Assembly: GCA_017871115.1 (NCBI GenBank)
Contig: JAFCIZ010000005.1
Coordinates: 4,953,501 to 5,017,500 of the forward strand
DNA: 64,000 nt
Direction: 5' to 3'
DNA from: Cunninghamella blakesleeana
Lineage: Eukaryota > Mucoromycota > Mucoromycetes > Mucorales > Cunninghamellaceae
In this document: piece by piece, positions 39,361-51,271 of the stretch
Numbering within the stretch: position 1 is the first letter of the stretch
Layout: the number at the start of each line of letters is the position of its first letter
The notes under the pieces: model-generated
The model's input: only the letters and a program-made list of their open reading frames with translations
Told to the model about the DNA's origin: nothing
Database searches by the model: none
Translations under genes and position numbers: made by a program

Positions 39361-39668
39361 ATTATTATTTTTCTATATCTAAGTATACTTATTTTTTTTT
39401 TTTAAAAAAAAAAGAAGTGCGAGGAAAACAAAAACGAAGCAAAAAAAATATTATAAAAGACTGAAACAAAACTCCGCCAGTCCCGATTTGGGAAAGCATT
39501 GATATTAGACTTTTCGACTTGAATAATAATACTAATCTTGAAAAAAAAATACTATGTGGTATTTATTTCTAATGCACATATATTAAAAAGAATGAAAATA
39601 AAATAATTCAAAAAAAAAAAAAAAAATCAACACATTCGAGAAAATATATAATAAAAGCATAATTCTAT
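39361..39668. other. RBBP4 promoter
   Basis: 308 bp of AT-rich DNA between the end of the protease gene and the RBBP4 start. No clear motif. Confidence 0.4.
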
Positions 39669-42600
39669 TTAAGTAAAGCTTTGATATTTCCAACCCAAGA
39701 AATTAGTGTCATCCTTTTTTACTTCCCAAGTAGGCCAGTATCTTAAGTCCAAACGAAGCATACTAATTTTGGTAACATTATTTTTTGAAACGTATTTCAC
39801 TCTTACATGGGTAGATGAGTCTGTATTTTTTAATTTTTCACCATCAGATTTGGATAGTAGCCATTCAGTAATATTTTTATCGTTATTTTTATTGTGTAAT
39901 AAATCAAGGTGGTGATGATTGATAGATGTGTCTTGGGGTCTTTCTCTTCTTTCAAATACTTTTTGCTGTTCAATTGAATTGTTTGGATCATTTTTGGATT
40001 TGTTATTGCTATTGCCGTTAATTTTTTTAGTAATTACATCCAAAAAAGCGTCTAAGGTAGGAACAGGAATTTGATTAATTTCAGTTATCCATACGCCAAC
40101 TTCAATAGATACGTGGGCAGGTGAACCAAATAAACAACATGATACATAAACACCTTCTGGTACTTTTTCACGCATTTGTTCTTTAGCTGCTTGATATGCT
40201 TCTTGTATATACATACCTTGCCATCCTATCACCCTAGTGGTTTCTTGCCCATCATATTTTGTTGTTAATACTTTTAAATTCATTTCTTGTCCATCGCGGA
40301 ATATGACCTTTTTTTTTTATAAAATAAAAATAAAAACAAAAAATAAAATAAAAAGGAAGATGTTAATGCTATTATTATATTATAATTAATTATTAAAAGC
40401 AAATATATTCAAGAATAATTTTACAATTACCATTGTCAATGATTCTTCTTGATCATATTTATTTAAATCTGATACATTAAACATTGTATCACCATTAATA
40501 CTAAGTACCAAATCACCAACTTTTAATACTTTAGCACAAGGGCTAGAAGGATTTGTAAAACCAAGAATATATAATACATGAGGGTATTCTGATTCATTAA
40601 ATATAGTCAACCATTTTTCTGATAAATTCAAAAGCCTTGCATGCGCCAGTTGCATTGTCCAAAATTCAATATCCAAACCATATATAGAAGGACAACGAAG
40701 ACTTTTACGTTCAACAAAAGCACTGTTTTCATTGCTACAGCGGTTATATTGTATCATTTTTGTTAAAGTAGGTTTCCAAAGTTTCGTTGCTATACCACCC
40801 ATTATATTAACAGTTTCTTTTTCCTCATTTTCCGTTGAAAAATTCATCCAAAGTGCTTGAATACGACCCTCATTATCTGCTAAGATGCCACCTTGACCTG
40901 ATAAAGATTCCCCAGCTTTTAATACTTCGGAGTTAATAGCTCTCCATCGTGGCGGTGTACATTCTTTAGTTTGCATAATGCGAATGGCAGCAATAGACGT
41001 TTTTTTAATAACTGGTAGAGAATCGCCTAGACAGCCAAAATAAATAGCAAATAAAAATAATAAGGTTATATTAATGCTAATAAATTAATATACATGTATT
41101 TTTTTTTTTTTTCAATATGTATATATATATATATATATATTGTAAATTTACCACCAAGTCCAACATAATTGGTCTTATCACCACGACGAAGCTCGATATC
41201 ACTGATTTCTGCTGCGTAATATTCTGTTTCACTGGATGATACTTTTTTTGGATCAAAAGATAATAATGCAAAATTATAAAAAGGGTGTAAAAATTCTAAT
41301 TGAGCATTGATAGAGATAGAATTATTAAATGTTAAAAAGATGTTGCCAACGGCTGAAGAGACAGTATCACGATCACAAATAACCAAAGGAGGATTTAAAG
41401 AAACAATGACGCCAGCACCAAAAGTATGAGATGATTGTAACCCATCGATGACAAATGGTGCATAGCAATCAATGGATACTAAACTTTTTGATAGTTTAAT
41501 TAATGGGTCAGTTAGTGCTTGTTCACTTATTTTAGATGGCTTGTTATTTACTGTTAGTGTAGGTTTAGATGGTGATAAAGTTGGTAATATAAATTTAGTA
41601 TCGCTAAGCGATTCATAATCCCAATGACCTGTTTGATCTGCGTATGATACATATAGAATAAAATGAAATAAATAAAAAGGCAATCAGAAAAAAACTAAAT
41701 ATTCAATGATTTCATTTTAATATATAGGTATATCTTTTCTTATTTACCATTCCGTGTAGCTTTAGAGAATTGGTGCCACCGTCTATCTACATGAAGAAGC
41801 ATCATTTTGTCTTTTAATGGACGATGTAGTGAATAAAAACGTATAGGTACATGACTACCATGAGGTATTTCTTTCATAATGTCTATAAAATCATTTAAAT
41901 GACGTATTGGCTTGTTATCAATACTTTTAATGATAGATTTTCTTAGTGCATATGCCGACCCCATAATATAGCCAGAAGCGGCAATATAAACACCTGGATT
42001 ATTGAGAGATATTCCATAGGAATGAGCCATTTGATAAGATAAGTCATGCATGATACCACCACCAAACTCAACATATTCATGAGGTGTAATCGTATGTAAA
42101 TCTTGAACAGTCATTTTCAATTCTTTTAATTCGCCTGCACGAGATATCACTAAGCAAATGGATTGACCAACATTGTTATCTAAAAGGTCTTCTAATTCAA
42201 TAAACGTGGCTATTACAACACCATTCCCGGTTAGAAGAATATCGCCAGGTTCTAAATATGAATCGGCTGGCCCACCAGGCAATAAAGATTTCACTACTAA
42301 AAGGCCTTGATGATCCTGTTCATGGTTTAATTGAAATCGGTTTAAAGATCGTAATTTATGCTCTATATGTTGACCTAGTCCTAATTGAAGCAATTCATCA
42401 TAAGATTTGTAAATGAATTCAGTTTGAAGAGTACCACGTGGTATTTCTCTTTGATTTTGAATACAATGAAGAGCACGTTTAATACGATAGAGGGGTAAAT
42501 AATAGCTTGATGAGGACCGACTTGCGCCACCAGCGTTCAAAGCAATAGCACGACCATTTAAATCAAGAACAGGACTTCCACTTGAACCGGCACTTGTACT

Positions 42601-42780
42601 TGAAGCAGCCTGATAATAGAAAGTATTAAAATCATTATATTCACCAATACCATATTCAGGAGCATCTCTATCTAATCTTGCTAAAGTGCCAGACAATATA
42701 CTTAATTTTTCGCCAGCATCATTACTATTATCGGCATAAAATAGAAAAATAAAAAAAATAAGTATATTAGGTACCAAAAT

Positions 42781-42820
<40 letters not shown>

Positions 42821-43408
42821 ATAATAATAATAATAGTAATAGTAATAATAATTCTATTTTATTCTTACGTACCCAACTACTTTAATTTCTTGTCCAACTC
42901 GAGCGCCTTCAGGGAATAATTCTATAGCTGACATATTTAAGAATCTAACTTTTGTGGGATCATATTGAAAAAAACCAAAATCATGAATAGGGTCTCTATA
43001 GATAGGCTTAAGATCAATTTCTTCATAGTTACATAAAACAGCTTGTGCTACAAGAGGTGAGACTGAGACAACATGTCGGTTTGATAAAATAATACCACGT
43101 TCTGCATCTACGACAAATCCAGTTGCTGAAAAAACACAAGGAATTTCTGTATCTAAACATCTAACCCGTGTTGCTTTTATAGAGACAATACTTTTAATGC
43201 ATTTTTCTAACGTGGTTTCCCATGTGGGCAGTGGTGCGGATGCTGCTATTTTTTTATTTGATTCAGTTTCTTGCAATGCTGATGGCATGTGTTGATTTGC
43301 TTGTATTCGTTGATTATTAGCATATAGTGGTTTTTCGTTAGGACTTAAAACTAACTGTTGATTATATAATGGATCTCTATCATTAACCAATTCTAAAAGT
43401 TTGGACAT
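39669..43408 (-). CDS. Nma111-type HtrA serine protease with PDZ domains
   Basis: Five exons (42873-43408, 41748-42724, 41152-41637, 40431-41026, 39669-40307) join to 1077 residues, matching the ~1000-residue fungal Nma111 (HtrA2/Omi-like, nuclear, linked to apoptosis and heat tolerance). The N-terminal trypsin-like domain has the triad His in SNRHVV, Asp in HDFGFFQYD and Ser in SSGSPVLDLNG. The substrate region NDFNTFYYQAASSTSAGSSG is strongly conserved. PDZ domains follow (LPGGPADSYLEPGDILLTGN; AASGYIMGSAYALRK). A second, degenerate protease half follows (SKSLVSIDCYAPFVIDG), whose position for Ser reads SGQGGILAD. A further PDZ-type half (LKVGDLVLSINGD) completes the doubled architecture of the family. 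An Asn/Lys/His-rich insert lies near the C-terminus. Confidence 0.95.
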
Positions 43409-44046
43409 TGTGAAATCTATATATTTTACAAATAGAAAAATAAAAAAAACAGAAAGAAAAAGAAGAGATTAGTAAGTGTAAGGAAATAAAATGAATATAA
43501 ATAATAAATAAAATAATATACATAAAAAAAGGTCCCGAATAGTTCATTTTTCAATGCATTAACATATTTCCACTTTTCTAACTAGTTACTGCTAAATGAT
43601 ATTAAAACTTACTCTAAGAGAAACTTTATGTACAAAATAGGTTACTACATTTTTTTTTTCTAAAATTATTCTAAAATTATTCTAAAACGCATGACTTTTT
43701 ATATTGTATTTCAGATTTAAATTGATAAAAATATTATAACCGCATCAACCTAGGAAAATAATAATTTTCTTAAGTTCCGCATGCGTGTAATCTTTATTTT
43801 TTTTTCTATTGTTAATATAATATACCTTAAATAATGCTATAGTATTTTTATCACAAGACTAATCAGTTTAATGTAAAACTTATACACTGAGTACCATGAT
43901 AGCTAGTTCAAGAAAGTAATAATCAAAGAATATACACATATTGTATTGATTAAAACACCCATTTATCATTTTTTATTATAATTATTATTATTGTTTTTAT
44001 AGGTCGTGTCACTCATTTTTTTTTTTTAAAAAAAAAGGGTAGATTA
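43409..44046. other. Nma111 promoter and 3' flank of the next gene
   Basis: About 640 bp of AT-rich DNA with a short direct repeat (TCTAAAATTAT, twice) near 43660-43682. Nothing else recognisable. Confidence 0.45.
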
Positions 44047-44703
44047 TTAGTTTAAAAATTGATTTGGATCAATGTTGAACCGATGACAAATACCTTCTAA
44101 TACACGCCATATATCCCAGTAACCATATAAGGAAGCAATATTGTATATTTTATTTATTAGTTTTTCAAGTTGCTCTTTATTTTGTGATACTTGATATTGT
44201 TGACAGCAATTTAATATTTCAACTGGATAATCTGACCAAGTATCAAAATCTACTGAAGGTATTGAATTAAAAGATAAAGGATTGTAACTTGGTGTACTTG
44301 TAGAGAATATCAAAGAAGCATCTACCACTTGTAAAATAAGTGTATCTTGACGCTGTGAAACACTAGATACAATACCAAGTAATTTTTCTGTATCAGTAGA
44401 TAAAGGTTCTAATAAAATAATACCATATATATTTGTACGATCTTGTGAATTGGATGAAAGCGATTTTGAAAATAAGTGAAAGAGTTCTCCTTCTGCCGAT
44501 TCTGCTGTTGATTTTAATTTTATAATATGTTTGCTTAATACTGGCAAATGTTCAGGTAGTTGTTTAATAAAATGAGTAATAGATAAGCTGCTTCCATTTT
44601 TCCATCTTATATTATCATAGTTTGTAATCTGATTGTAAACGCTATGTACTATTTCTACAGGAACAGTTAAATAGCCTAATACAAGAGTAACATTAATCAT
44701 CAT
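44047..44703 (-). CDS. Hypothetical protein, 218 aa
   Basis: A single frame with non-repetitive sequence along its whole length. It starts MMINVTLVLGYLTVPVEIVH and ends with an aromatic segment (YGYWDIWRVLEGICHRFNID). The middle alternates hydrophobic strands and polar loops (IYGIILLEPLSTDTEKLLGI, ILQVVDASLIFST), suggesting a compact alpha/beta fold. No signal peptide, membrane segment or known motif is seen, and I do not recognise the family. It is head-to-head with the Bdp1 gene, 193 bp apart, so they probably share a promoter. A longer model with upstream exons cannot be excluded. Confidence 0.7.
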   Translation of the reverse strand: MMINVTLVLGYLTVPVEIVHSVYNQITNYDNIRWKNGSSLSITHFIKQLPEHLPVLSKHIIKLKSTAESAEGELFHLFSKSLSSNSQDRTNIYGIILLEPLSTDTEKLLGIVSSVSQRQDTLILQVVDASLIFSTSTPSYNPLSFNSIPSVDFDTWSDYPVEILNCCQQYQVSQNKEQLEKLINKIYNIASLYGYWDIWRVLEGICHRFNIDPNQFLN

Positions 44704-44896
44704 ACATTAATAAGAGGTAGAAGTAAAAATGGACAGATAAAGGAAAAGAAAAGTTTGATCACCAAAAAAAAAATTTTAGAAATTCAAGCAAAAAAACCGG
44801 GACTTGAATTTTTTTTTAAAAAAATGGTTCTCTTTTTTTTTTGCTTTTTGTACTTTCTTTTTCTTATTTTATTTTGTTTAATAATATTATATATAA
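44704..44896. promoter_or_regulatory. Shared bidirectional promoter
   Basis: 193 bp between the starts of the hypothetical gene (minus) and the Bdp1 gene (plus). It is AT-rich with a T-rich tract on the plus side. No specific element is assigned. Confidence 0.5.
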
Positions 44897-46557
44897 ATGA
44901 CCGAGCTAACGTCTCTAACTATTAGTAAGTAATTAAAAAATTGAATTAAATATAAGTAATTTACGTTTATTTAGATAATAAAGTAGCTTGCATATATAAA
45001 AATCTATTCATTAATATTATTATTTTATTTTACCGTAACTATTTTATTTTAGACAAAAACTCAAAAGGTTTTACACCCAAAGTAAAGAAACGCCAACCAA
45101 AGAAATCTTCTTTATTATCCATTCATGATTCTATTTTAAATAATAAGGAAGATCTTACTGAAGAAAAACCCAAGATGTCTACTTTTTTTATAAAAAAATC
45201 GACCGCACCTCAATTAGCTTCGTCAACTACAACGACAGGTATTACAACAAAAAATGTGAGCAATAAAAATAATGTGACACCTTCGGTAAAAAGACAACGA
45301 GAAAACGATGGGTCGATAATTTCTTTGACGTCTGGGCAAAAAAATAATAATTTGGATTTAATAACAGTGGGGTCCAGAGATACAAGTAAAAAGAAAGGTA
45401 AATCGATTTCAATACCAATAATCAATAATATTCCTACAGATAATAATATGGAAAAAAAAAAGAATGGTGAATTAAATGAACAACAAATAAATGACAAAGT
45501 TGATTTGAACCAAATAACAAAACCAACACCAAAAAATAATGCGACAAATACTATAGAGAATAAAAATAATGATCAAACTACCGTTTCAACTTCTGAATTA
45601 CTTAACTCATTACAAAATAATAATAATGATGACCATTCTGATCCATCATTTATTAATATCTCTATACCCTCATCATCTACACCGAATCATCAGCAATCTT
45701 TGAATGATGGTAATAATAATAAGAATAGTCAAAATACGAATAATAAAGCAGCCAATACGGAATATAGTTTTATTGCGTATAATGGTATATCAATGAATGA
45801 GAGTTCTGTGCCTGCACAAAAAAAACGTTTACTACAGTACATTGCTGACATACCGTATGCTGCATCTTCCAAAAATGTCAATAGACAAACTCAAGATAAT
45901 ATTAATACTAATGGAAATACTAAAGATAATTTTGAAGAAAATAATTATAATCTCAACGATACTACGGATTATAACAATGATATCAATTCTATTGATGAGG
46001 ATAAACACGAGGAAGGAAATATTATACAACAAGAGCAGCCTATTTTACAAGAATGGTAAAAATAAAAGGATCTGCTCTTAATAATAATCTATATATTTAT
46101 TATTATCATTGTCATGATCAAAACTGGACATATTTTAATCTTTTTTTAATTTACTATTATCAATTTTTTGAGTAGTTCAAACGCTCCGCAGCTTCGTATC
46201 GTTAATGGAGAAATTGTTTTAGATGCATCATCTTTATATATAGAAAGCAATAATATGTCCACTAACAACGGTACTACAGAAAGGCCAGATTATGAATACA
46301 TAGAGGAAGATGAAAGGTCCAGAATCCTTAATAGTCAGACACATCGTGGACCTAAAACAAAAGCAAAAAGATGGACAAAGGAGGAAACAGATTTATTTTA
46401 CCAAGGTTTAAGGCGCCATGGTACTGATTTTGAAACAATAGCGAAAATGATTCCTTCAAGAAATAGACTTGAGATAAAAAATATGTTCAATCGTCAGGAA
46501 AAAATAAATCCATGGAAAATCACCGATGCCGTACTTTGTAAAAATTCATCCAATTAA
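44897..46557 (+). CDS. BDP1: TFIIIB subunit Bdp1 (B'')
   Basis: Exons 44897-44924, 45053-46055 and 46176-46557 give 470 residues. Bdp1 joins Brf1 and TBP in TFIIIB, which places RNA polymerase III at tRNA, 5S and U6 promoters. The first ~340 residues are Lys/Asn/Ser-rich (NKNSKGFTPKVKKRQPKKSS) and poorly ordered. The diagnostic part is the third exon: NAPQLRIVNGEIVLDASSLY, then a SANT/Myb-like domain (RWTKEETDLFYQGLRRHG, TDFETIAKMIPSRNRLEIKN) ending near INPWKI. The first coding exon is 28 nt (MTELTSLTI plus one base), fixed by a GTAAGT donor and the phase of the next exon. The protein ends soon after the SANT domain. Confidence 0.9.
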
Positions 46558-47031
46558 AATAATAAGCATATCAATATTTCATGAACCATACCAACATTAT
46601 CATTGCTATTATCACTATTTATCATCTATACCACCACTATTATTATTATTATTATTACCATATCAGCATTATCATCATAAAAGCATATAACAATTATCTT
46701 TTTTTTTTCGAAAATTTTTAAGCATAATACTTCATTTTACTTTTTTAAATATTACATTCACACTAACTGATAAATTCATAATCATTTACTGTCATCAAAA
46801 ATTAACAAATAAATAATTTTTTTTTATCAAATTCTAGCCATTAAATAAATAAATAATACATTTGCGCTTTTATTTTTTTGCATATATTAAGTTTTTATTT
46901 CATAACCAAATAAATAAATTTATAAACCATGCTCTTAAAATAAAAATAGTAATAAATACATTCCTTTTGTTTATTTTATTATGTTTTTTTCAGGTTCTAA
47001 GCATTAAATAAATAAAATCTATATTCTTTAT
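46558..47031. other. Intergenic between converging genes
   Basis: AT-rich, with a diffuse CAT/ATT-rich repeat near 46580-46690. Nothing recognisable. Confidence 0.5.
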
Positions 47032-48809
47032 TTATGTTCTAACCACCAAGTTATCCAAGTATTTTGACCATTTAGCACGAGAAGCCGCATTTTTCCTTGT
47101 AATGGATCTAGTAAAATTCAACCAGCTTGCTAATGATAAATCCTTCATTTCATAATCTTTATCAGTTTCGTATTCAATTTTGAATTCAGGTTTTGTTGTA
47201 GGATCCAATTCATATTGATCATTCCAATAATCCAAATCTGTATACCATTGTGTATATTTTGTCCACATACCATAATCTGAAGAAGAAGCGTCTTTGTTAT
47301 ATTCATTGACACGAAAAGTAGGGTTATAAACAGGTAAAATAGGTGGTGCCACATGAATAAAAGTAAGATCATTTTCCACATCATATTTTTTAAGACTACG
47401 TCTATATTGTTTTCGAAGTTTATGAGCAATTTTTTTTCCACCAACCACTACATCATGATCATCACCATAATACCCATTTCCAATTTCATAAGCATCATTA
47501 CTATTATCATCATCATCATCATCATCACCATCACAGCCATCATCCTCTTCATCTTGATCTTCATGATCTTCTATAGGTTGTTTATCAATATAACGATGAA
47601 GAATTTGAAAATGATCCATGTTCATATGACCGTATAAATGGGCTTGAATGACATCTTTATACTTTAAAGCCATATTAGAATATTCATGTAAACAATCTGG
47701 CTTAAAAGTTTTTGTTGTAGGAGGAATATGGCCCATAATATATACTTTTACACCTTCTTGACGAGCTTCATCTAATTGTTGTTCTATCCATCGCATATGA
47801 TCCCATCCAGGTTCTCCAACATCTTTACATTCATCCACATAATCATTATTATTTGAAAAATAAAGTGTATTTAATGATAAAACGCGGATTTTGGGTGCTA
47901 CATCCATAGCAAAATATCCACCATGACGGAAGGTAAGAACTTGATCTTGTGGGATTAAATCGCTCCATATTTTACTATAAATAATCAACTGTGTATTATC
48001 TTCCCAACGCCCAGGACCTCTTAACTTGTTATGAGGATGTACATCATTGTTACCAAGGCAAGGAATCAAGGGAATACTTGTATTATCAGACCGTTTGAAT
48101 TTACGTTGTAATAATTCAGATATTCTTATATTATAGTTTAAGATTTCTTCACCAGATCTTCTAATTTTATCAGGTTCTGTATCATGTCTACGTGTTTATT
48201 TTTTATAAATTAAAAAAAAAAAAAAAAAGAAAAAGATGGAAAAAAATGAGTTTAAAAAAATTCACTGACTCAAAAAGAAATAATCTATCCTAGTTTTTTC
48301 ATTTTCATCTTCGTTTTATTATTATGAATATTTACCTAGCATTATCACCAGTCCATATAACAAAATCAATTTTATCTTTCCATTCATTAGCAATCCAATC
48401 GAGGGTATGATATACCATATGAGGAGCAGCATCACATTCAGTATCGGGTGCACCCCAATGACCAGCTATTTTTCCTTTACGATTTTTTTCTTCTTTATTA
48501 TGTTTTGGGTCACGATGACAGAATGATTTAATGGTTGCTCCAGGCTCATAATGATCATCGATCTAAAGTTATTATTTATAAAAATAAAAATCAATTCAAT
48601 TTTTAATTTGATCCGAAAATAAAGACTATTATTCTATTTCTTACATGAATATCAGTTAAATGTATAAATCTACCATGCTGTTGTTGATCTATTGTATTAG
48701 TTGACGGTAATGAAGGCCATTGAAAAGGTATTTGATGTGGTAAACCTTGAGTATTTTTATTAATAAATAAAAGTATAAATACACTTATATTTATATAATT
48801 TAAATACAT
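47032..48809 (-). CDS. Endopolyphosphatase (Ppn1-like metallophosphatase)
   Basis: Three exons (48645-48809, 48336-48562, 47032-48187) give 515 residues. Ppn1 cleaves long inorganic polyphosphate chains in the vacuole. The N-terminus MYLNYINISVFILLFINKN is a signal peptide or signal anchor. The metallophosphoesterase motifs occur in order: FIHLTDIHIDDHY (DxH), VIWTGDNARHD (GDNxR), PCLGNNDVHPHN (GNND), VYIMGHIPPT (GH) and AHLYGHMNMDHF (GHxH-like). A His-rich EPGATIKSFCHRD segment with ECDAAPHMVYHTLDW is typical of the Ppn1 branch. A long Asp/Glu run after the last motif is an insert. An E-box (CACGTG) lies about 355 bp upstream. The start is the ATG that opens the hydrophobic segment. Confidence 0.92.
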
Positions 48810-49312
48810 CTTATTATTATGAATATTATGATTTAAAAAAAAAAAAAGAGTATAAAAAGAAAAAGAGAAAAGAAAAAGAAAAAGAGAAAAAAAAAATTTA
48901 AAAACGCATATATAAAATAAAAAATACTGTACAACCAAGAGCCATAAATGTATTTTAAAACTGGAGATTTCAATCACAGTGGCCTATTCAGTTGGCGAAT
49001 ATTTACAACGTGTTTTGCTTAGTTTGAAAAAAATAAAAAAAACAAACAAAATTTTTTGATTTTTTATTTACGGAAAAAAAAAGGCAGTAGTAAAAATTTT
49101 TGAAAAATTTTATTTTATCTATAATAACAATGATGTAATAAAGAAAAGCATAATATTATTCGTCACGTGGTGTGAGTATAAAGAAAAAAAAAAAAAAATA
49201 GGTAAATATAAATATAAATATAAATATAAATAAAAAAGATCTATTTTTTTTTTTTATCAATGTATATGTTTTATAAATATCTAAGTCTGTTCTTATTTTT
49301 TTACTATTACTT
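48810..49312. other. Ppn1 promoter and PQ-loop gene 3' flank
   Basis: AT-rich, with purine-rich runs near 48840-48900 and an E-box at 49164-49169. Confidence 0.45.
49164..49169. promoter_or_regulatory. CACGTG E-box upstream of Ppn1
   Basis: A palindromic CACGTG within GTCACGTGGT. bHLH factors such as Pho4 and Cbf1 bind this core in yeasts. The 5' T flank favours the Cbf1-type site over the Pho4-type. Function here is inference. Confidence 0.3.
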
Positions 49313-50562
49313 TTAATTAATAGCTTCATAATCAAAAGTCATATCAGGTGAACGGATACCTAACCATTTTTTTACAATAGAAGAAAAGATGATACATTCT
49401 AAAACGATCAATATATCGATGGTCAATTGAATAATCCCACAAATGATGAATTGAAAAGGAGCTGAAGTAAATATATAATAAAACACTTTAAAACTATCCC
49501 CAATAAACTAGTGTTTAAAAAAATCAAATAAAAACAAATAAAATTTAAGGTGTTAATAACGTTATTATTTATTATTATGTACGTATTTATTTATTTTATT
49601 TAATTTACCCAGGATAATAAAACCAAAAGGCTGAAACCTTCAATGGAACGATTTTTAAAGTTTGAGATGCATTGAGGAAAGGGTAAAGTGCTTTCTATAC
49701 CCAGACTGATGATTCCGATGATATCGAACAAATAAGGAACTTGATGTAAACAGATGAACAAAACTGCACAGCCGGTGGTGAACGCTAACAAAAAATTAAG
49801 ATAATCCATAAAATCAGGCCAATTCCAAAATGTTTTACGTTTATGCCAGGCACGTACCCAAGGATGATCTATATCTCCCTCATAAGTAATGGAGGATGTT
49901 GTACTACTTGAATCATCATTGTATAAAAGACTTGTTGTTTCAATAGGACGATATCGAATAACAATTTCTAATAAAATTAATTGGGATATGATCATTACGA
50001 TGGACTGAAATAATAATGTTTTGTCAAATCTTTTTCCAAACCTATAATATTTTTTTTTTAAAAAAATTAAAGATCCGAAGATATAAATTAAGAATCACGT
50101 TCAGATTTTAATTTTTTCTCTTTTCTTTTCTTATTGTACTTTTTTATTTTATTTATGATTTACCAAAAAAATATACGTAGAATACTATTTGAAGAATACA
50201 TAATAATAATAACAGTAATAGTAATAATAAGAAAAGGATAAATATGAATATAAATATGCTAGTTTTCATATTGTATTATATAATATTTCTTTTTAAGTAA
50301 CCTACTTGGCTATTAAAAGAATTCCGCAAGTTTTGGGATTGAAACCTTCGCTGGTTTTAGACTGATATATGATACGATACTAAAAAATGTCGTATATATA
50401 GAAATAGAAGAATATTTATAAATAACACCATCGTTTTTATCATATATTTATATTTATAAATATGAATTTTAGATAATATATACAAACCTGATCAATATAC
50501 CCTAATACTGGCGCAAACACCATTACAGACGATAATAATATATCAGCAACATTTGAATTCAT
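49313..50562 (-). CDS. PQ-loop membrane protein (SLC66A2/PQLC1, Any1-like)
   Basis: Five exons (50488-50562, 50306-50379, 50164-50184, 49609-50041, 49313-49507) give 265 residues with about seven hydrophobic segments. The first PQ-loop-like repeat reads FAPVLGYIDQYRIIYQSKTS, then EGFNPKTCGILLIANILRIF. The second reads GIESTLPFPQCISNFKNRS, then IEGFSLLVLLSWFIGDSFKV. This is the SLC66A2/PQLC1 group, whose yeast member Any1/Cfs1 acts at Golgi/endosome membranes with phospholipid flippases. A 21-nt exon (ILRIFFW) is needed to give IANILRIFFWFGKRFD, the expected conserved segment. The loop between repeats is hydrophilic and Ser/Thr-rich. Confidence 0.9.
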
Positions 50563-50917
50563 TATTTATATAATATTATTTTTAACAAAAAAAAAAAAAA
50601 GAAAAAGGAAGGAAGGAAGGAAGGAATAAATAATAATAAAAAAAAAGAGTGACTAGTAAATTAAAGAAAAAGATCAAATTGAATGAGTGTAGAGAATAAC
50701 AAGAGCAAGTGAGTGAATGAGAGGGTAGGTGAAAAGAGAGTAGATAAAAAAAAATTATTAAAAATTAAAAAATTAAAAAACGAAAAGAAAGAGGGGGAAA
50801 AGAAAAAAGAGATAATAATTTCCTTTTACGTATATCCGAGAAAAAAAAAATTGAGTCAGCAGCTTGAAATGCTTGCACAAATATATAAGATAATATTATT
50901 TATTAATAACGAGCGTG

Positions 50918-50949
<32 letters not shown>

Positions 50950-51271
50950 AAACCATAAAAAAAAGATATCGGGCATAAAAATAATGAAATAGTAATATAC
51001 GGTAATAATAAATATTAAGTAATTTGTAGTAGTAATAGTAATTGTAATAGTAATAGTAATAGTAATTATAATTGTAGATGTAATAAAAAGATAAGGAATT
51101 ATAAAAAGAGGTTAAATAATAATCATTAAATAAAAATAAATAAAATAGATATATCATACACAAATAAGAATAATGGTAATAAGTAAAAAAAAAAAAAAGA
51201 AATAAAAAATCATATACCTATACGTAAAAATAGTAAATATATATATATATGTATATATATATGACTTCTTT
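50563..51271. other. Intergenic with purine tracts and AGTAAT repeat
   Basis: Contains GGAA repeats near 50608-50625, a purine-rich block, a 27-nt-class poly-A near 50920-50946, and a degenerate AGTAAT/TAATAG repeat at about 51027-51082. The frames at 50713-51163 are low complexity. Confidence 0.5.
51027..51082. repeat. Degenerate AGTAAT hexamer repeat
   Basis: Roughly nine copies of AGTAAT and close variants, seen directly in intergenic DNA. Confidence 0.7.

Noticed and set aside
47145..47637. Overlapping frames on both strands within the endopolyphosphatase gene
   Set aside because: Shadows of the acidic low-complexity insert and flanking conserved phosphatase motifs.
50713..51163. Lys- and Tyr-rich frames on both strands
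   Set aside because: They translate purine-rich tracts and the AGTAAT hexamer repeat.
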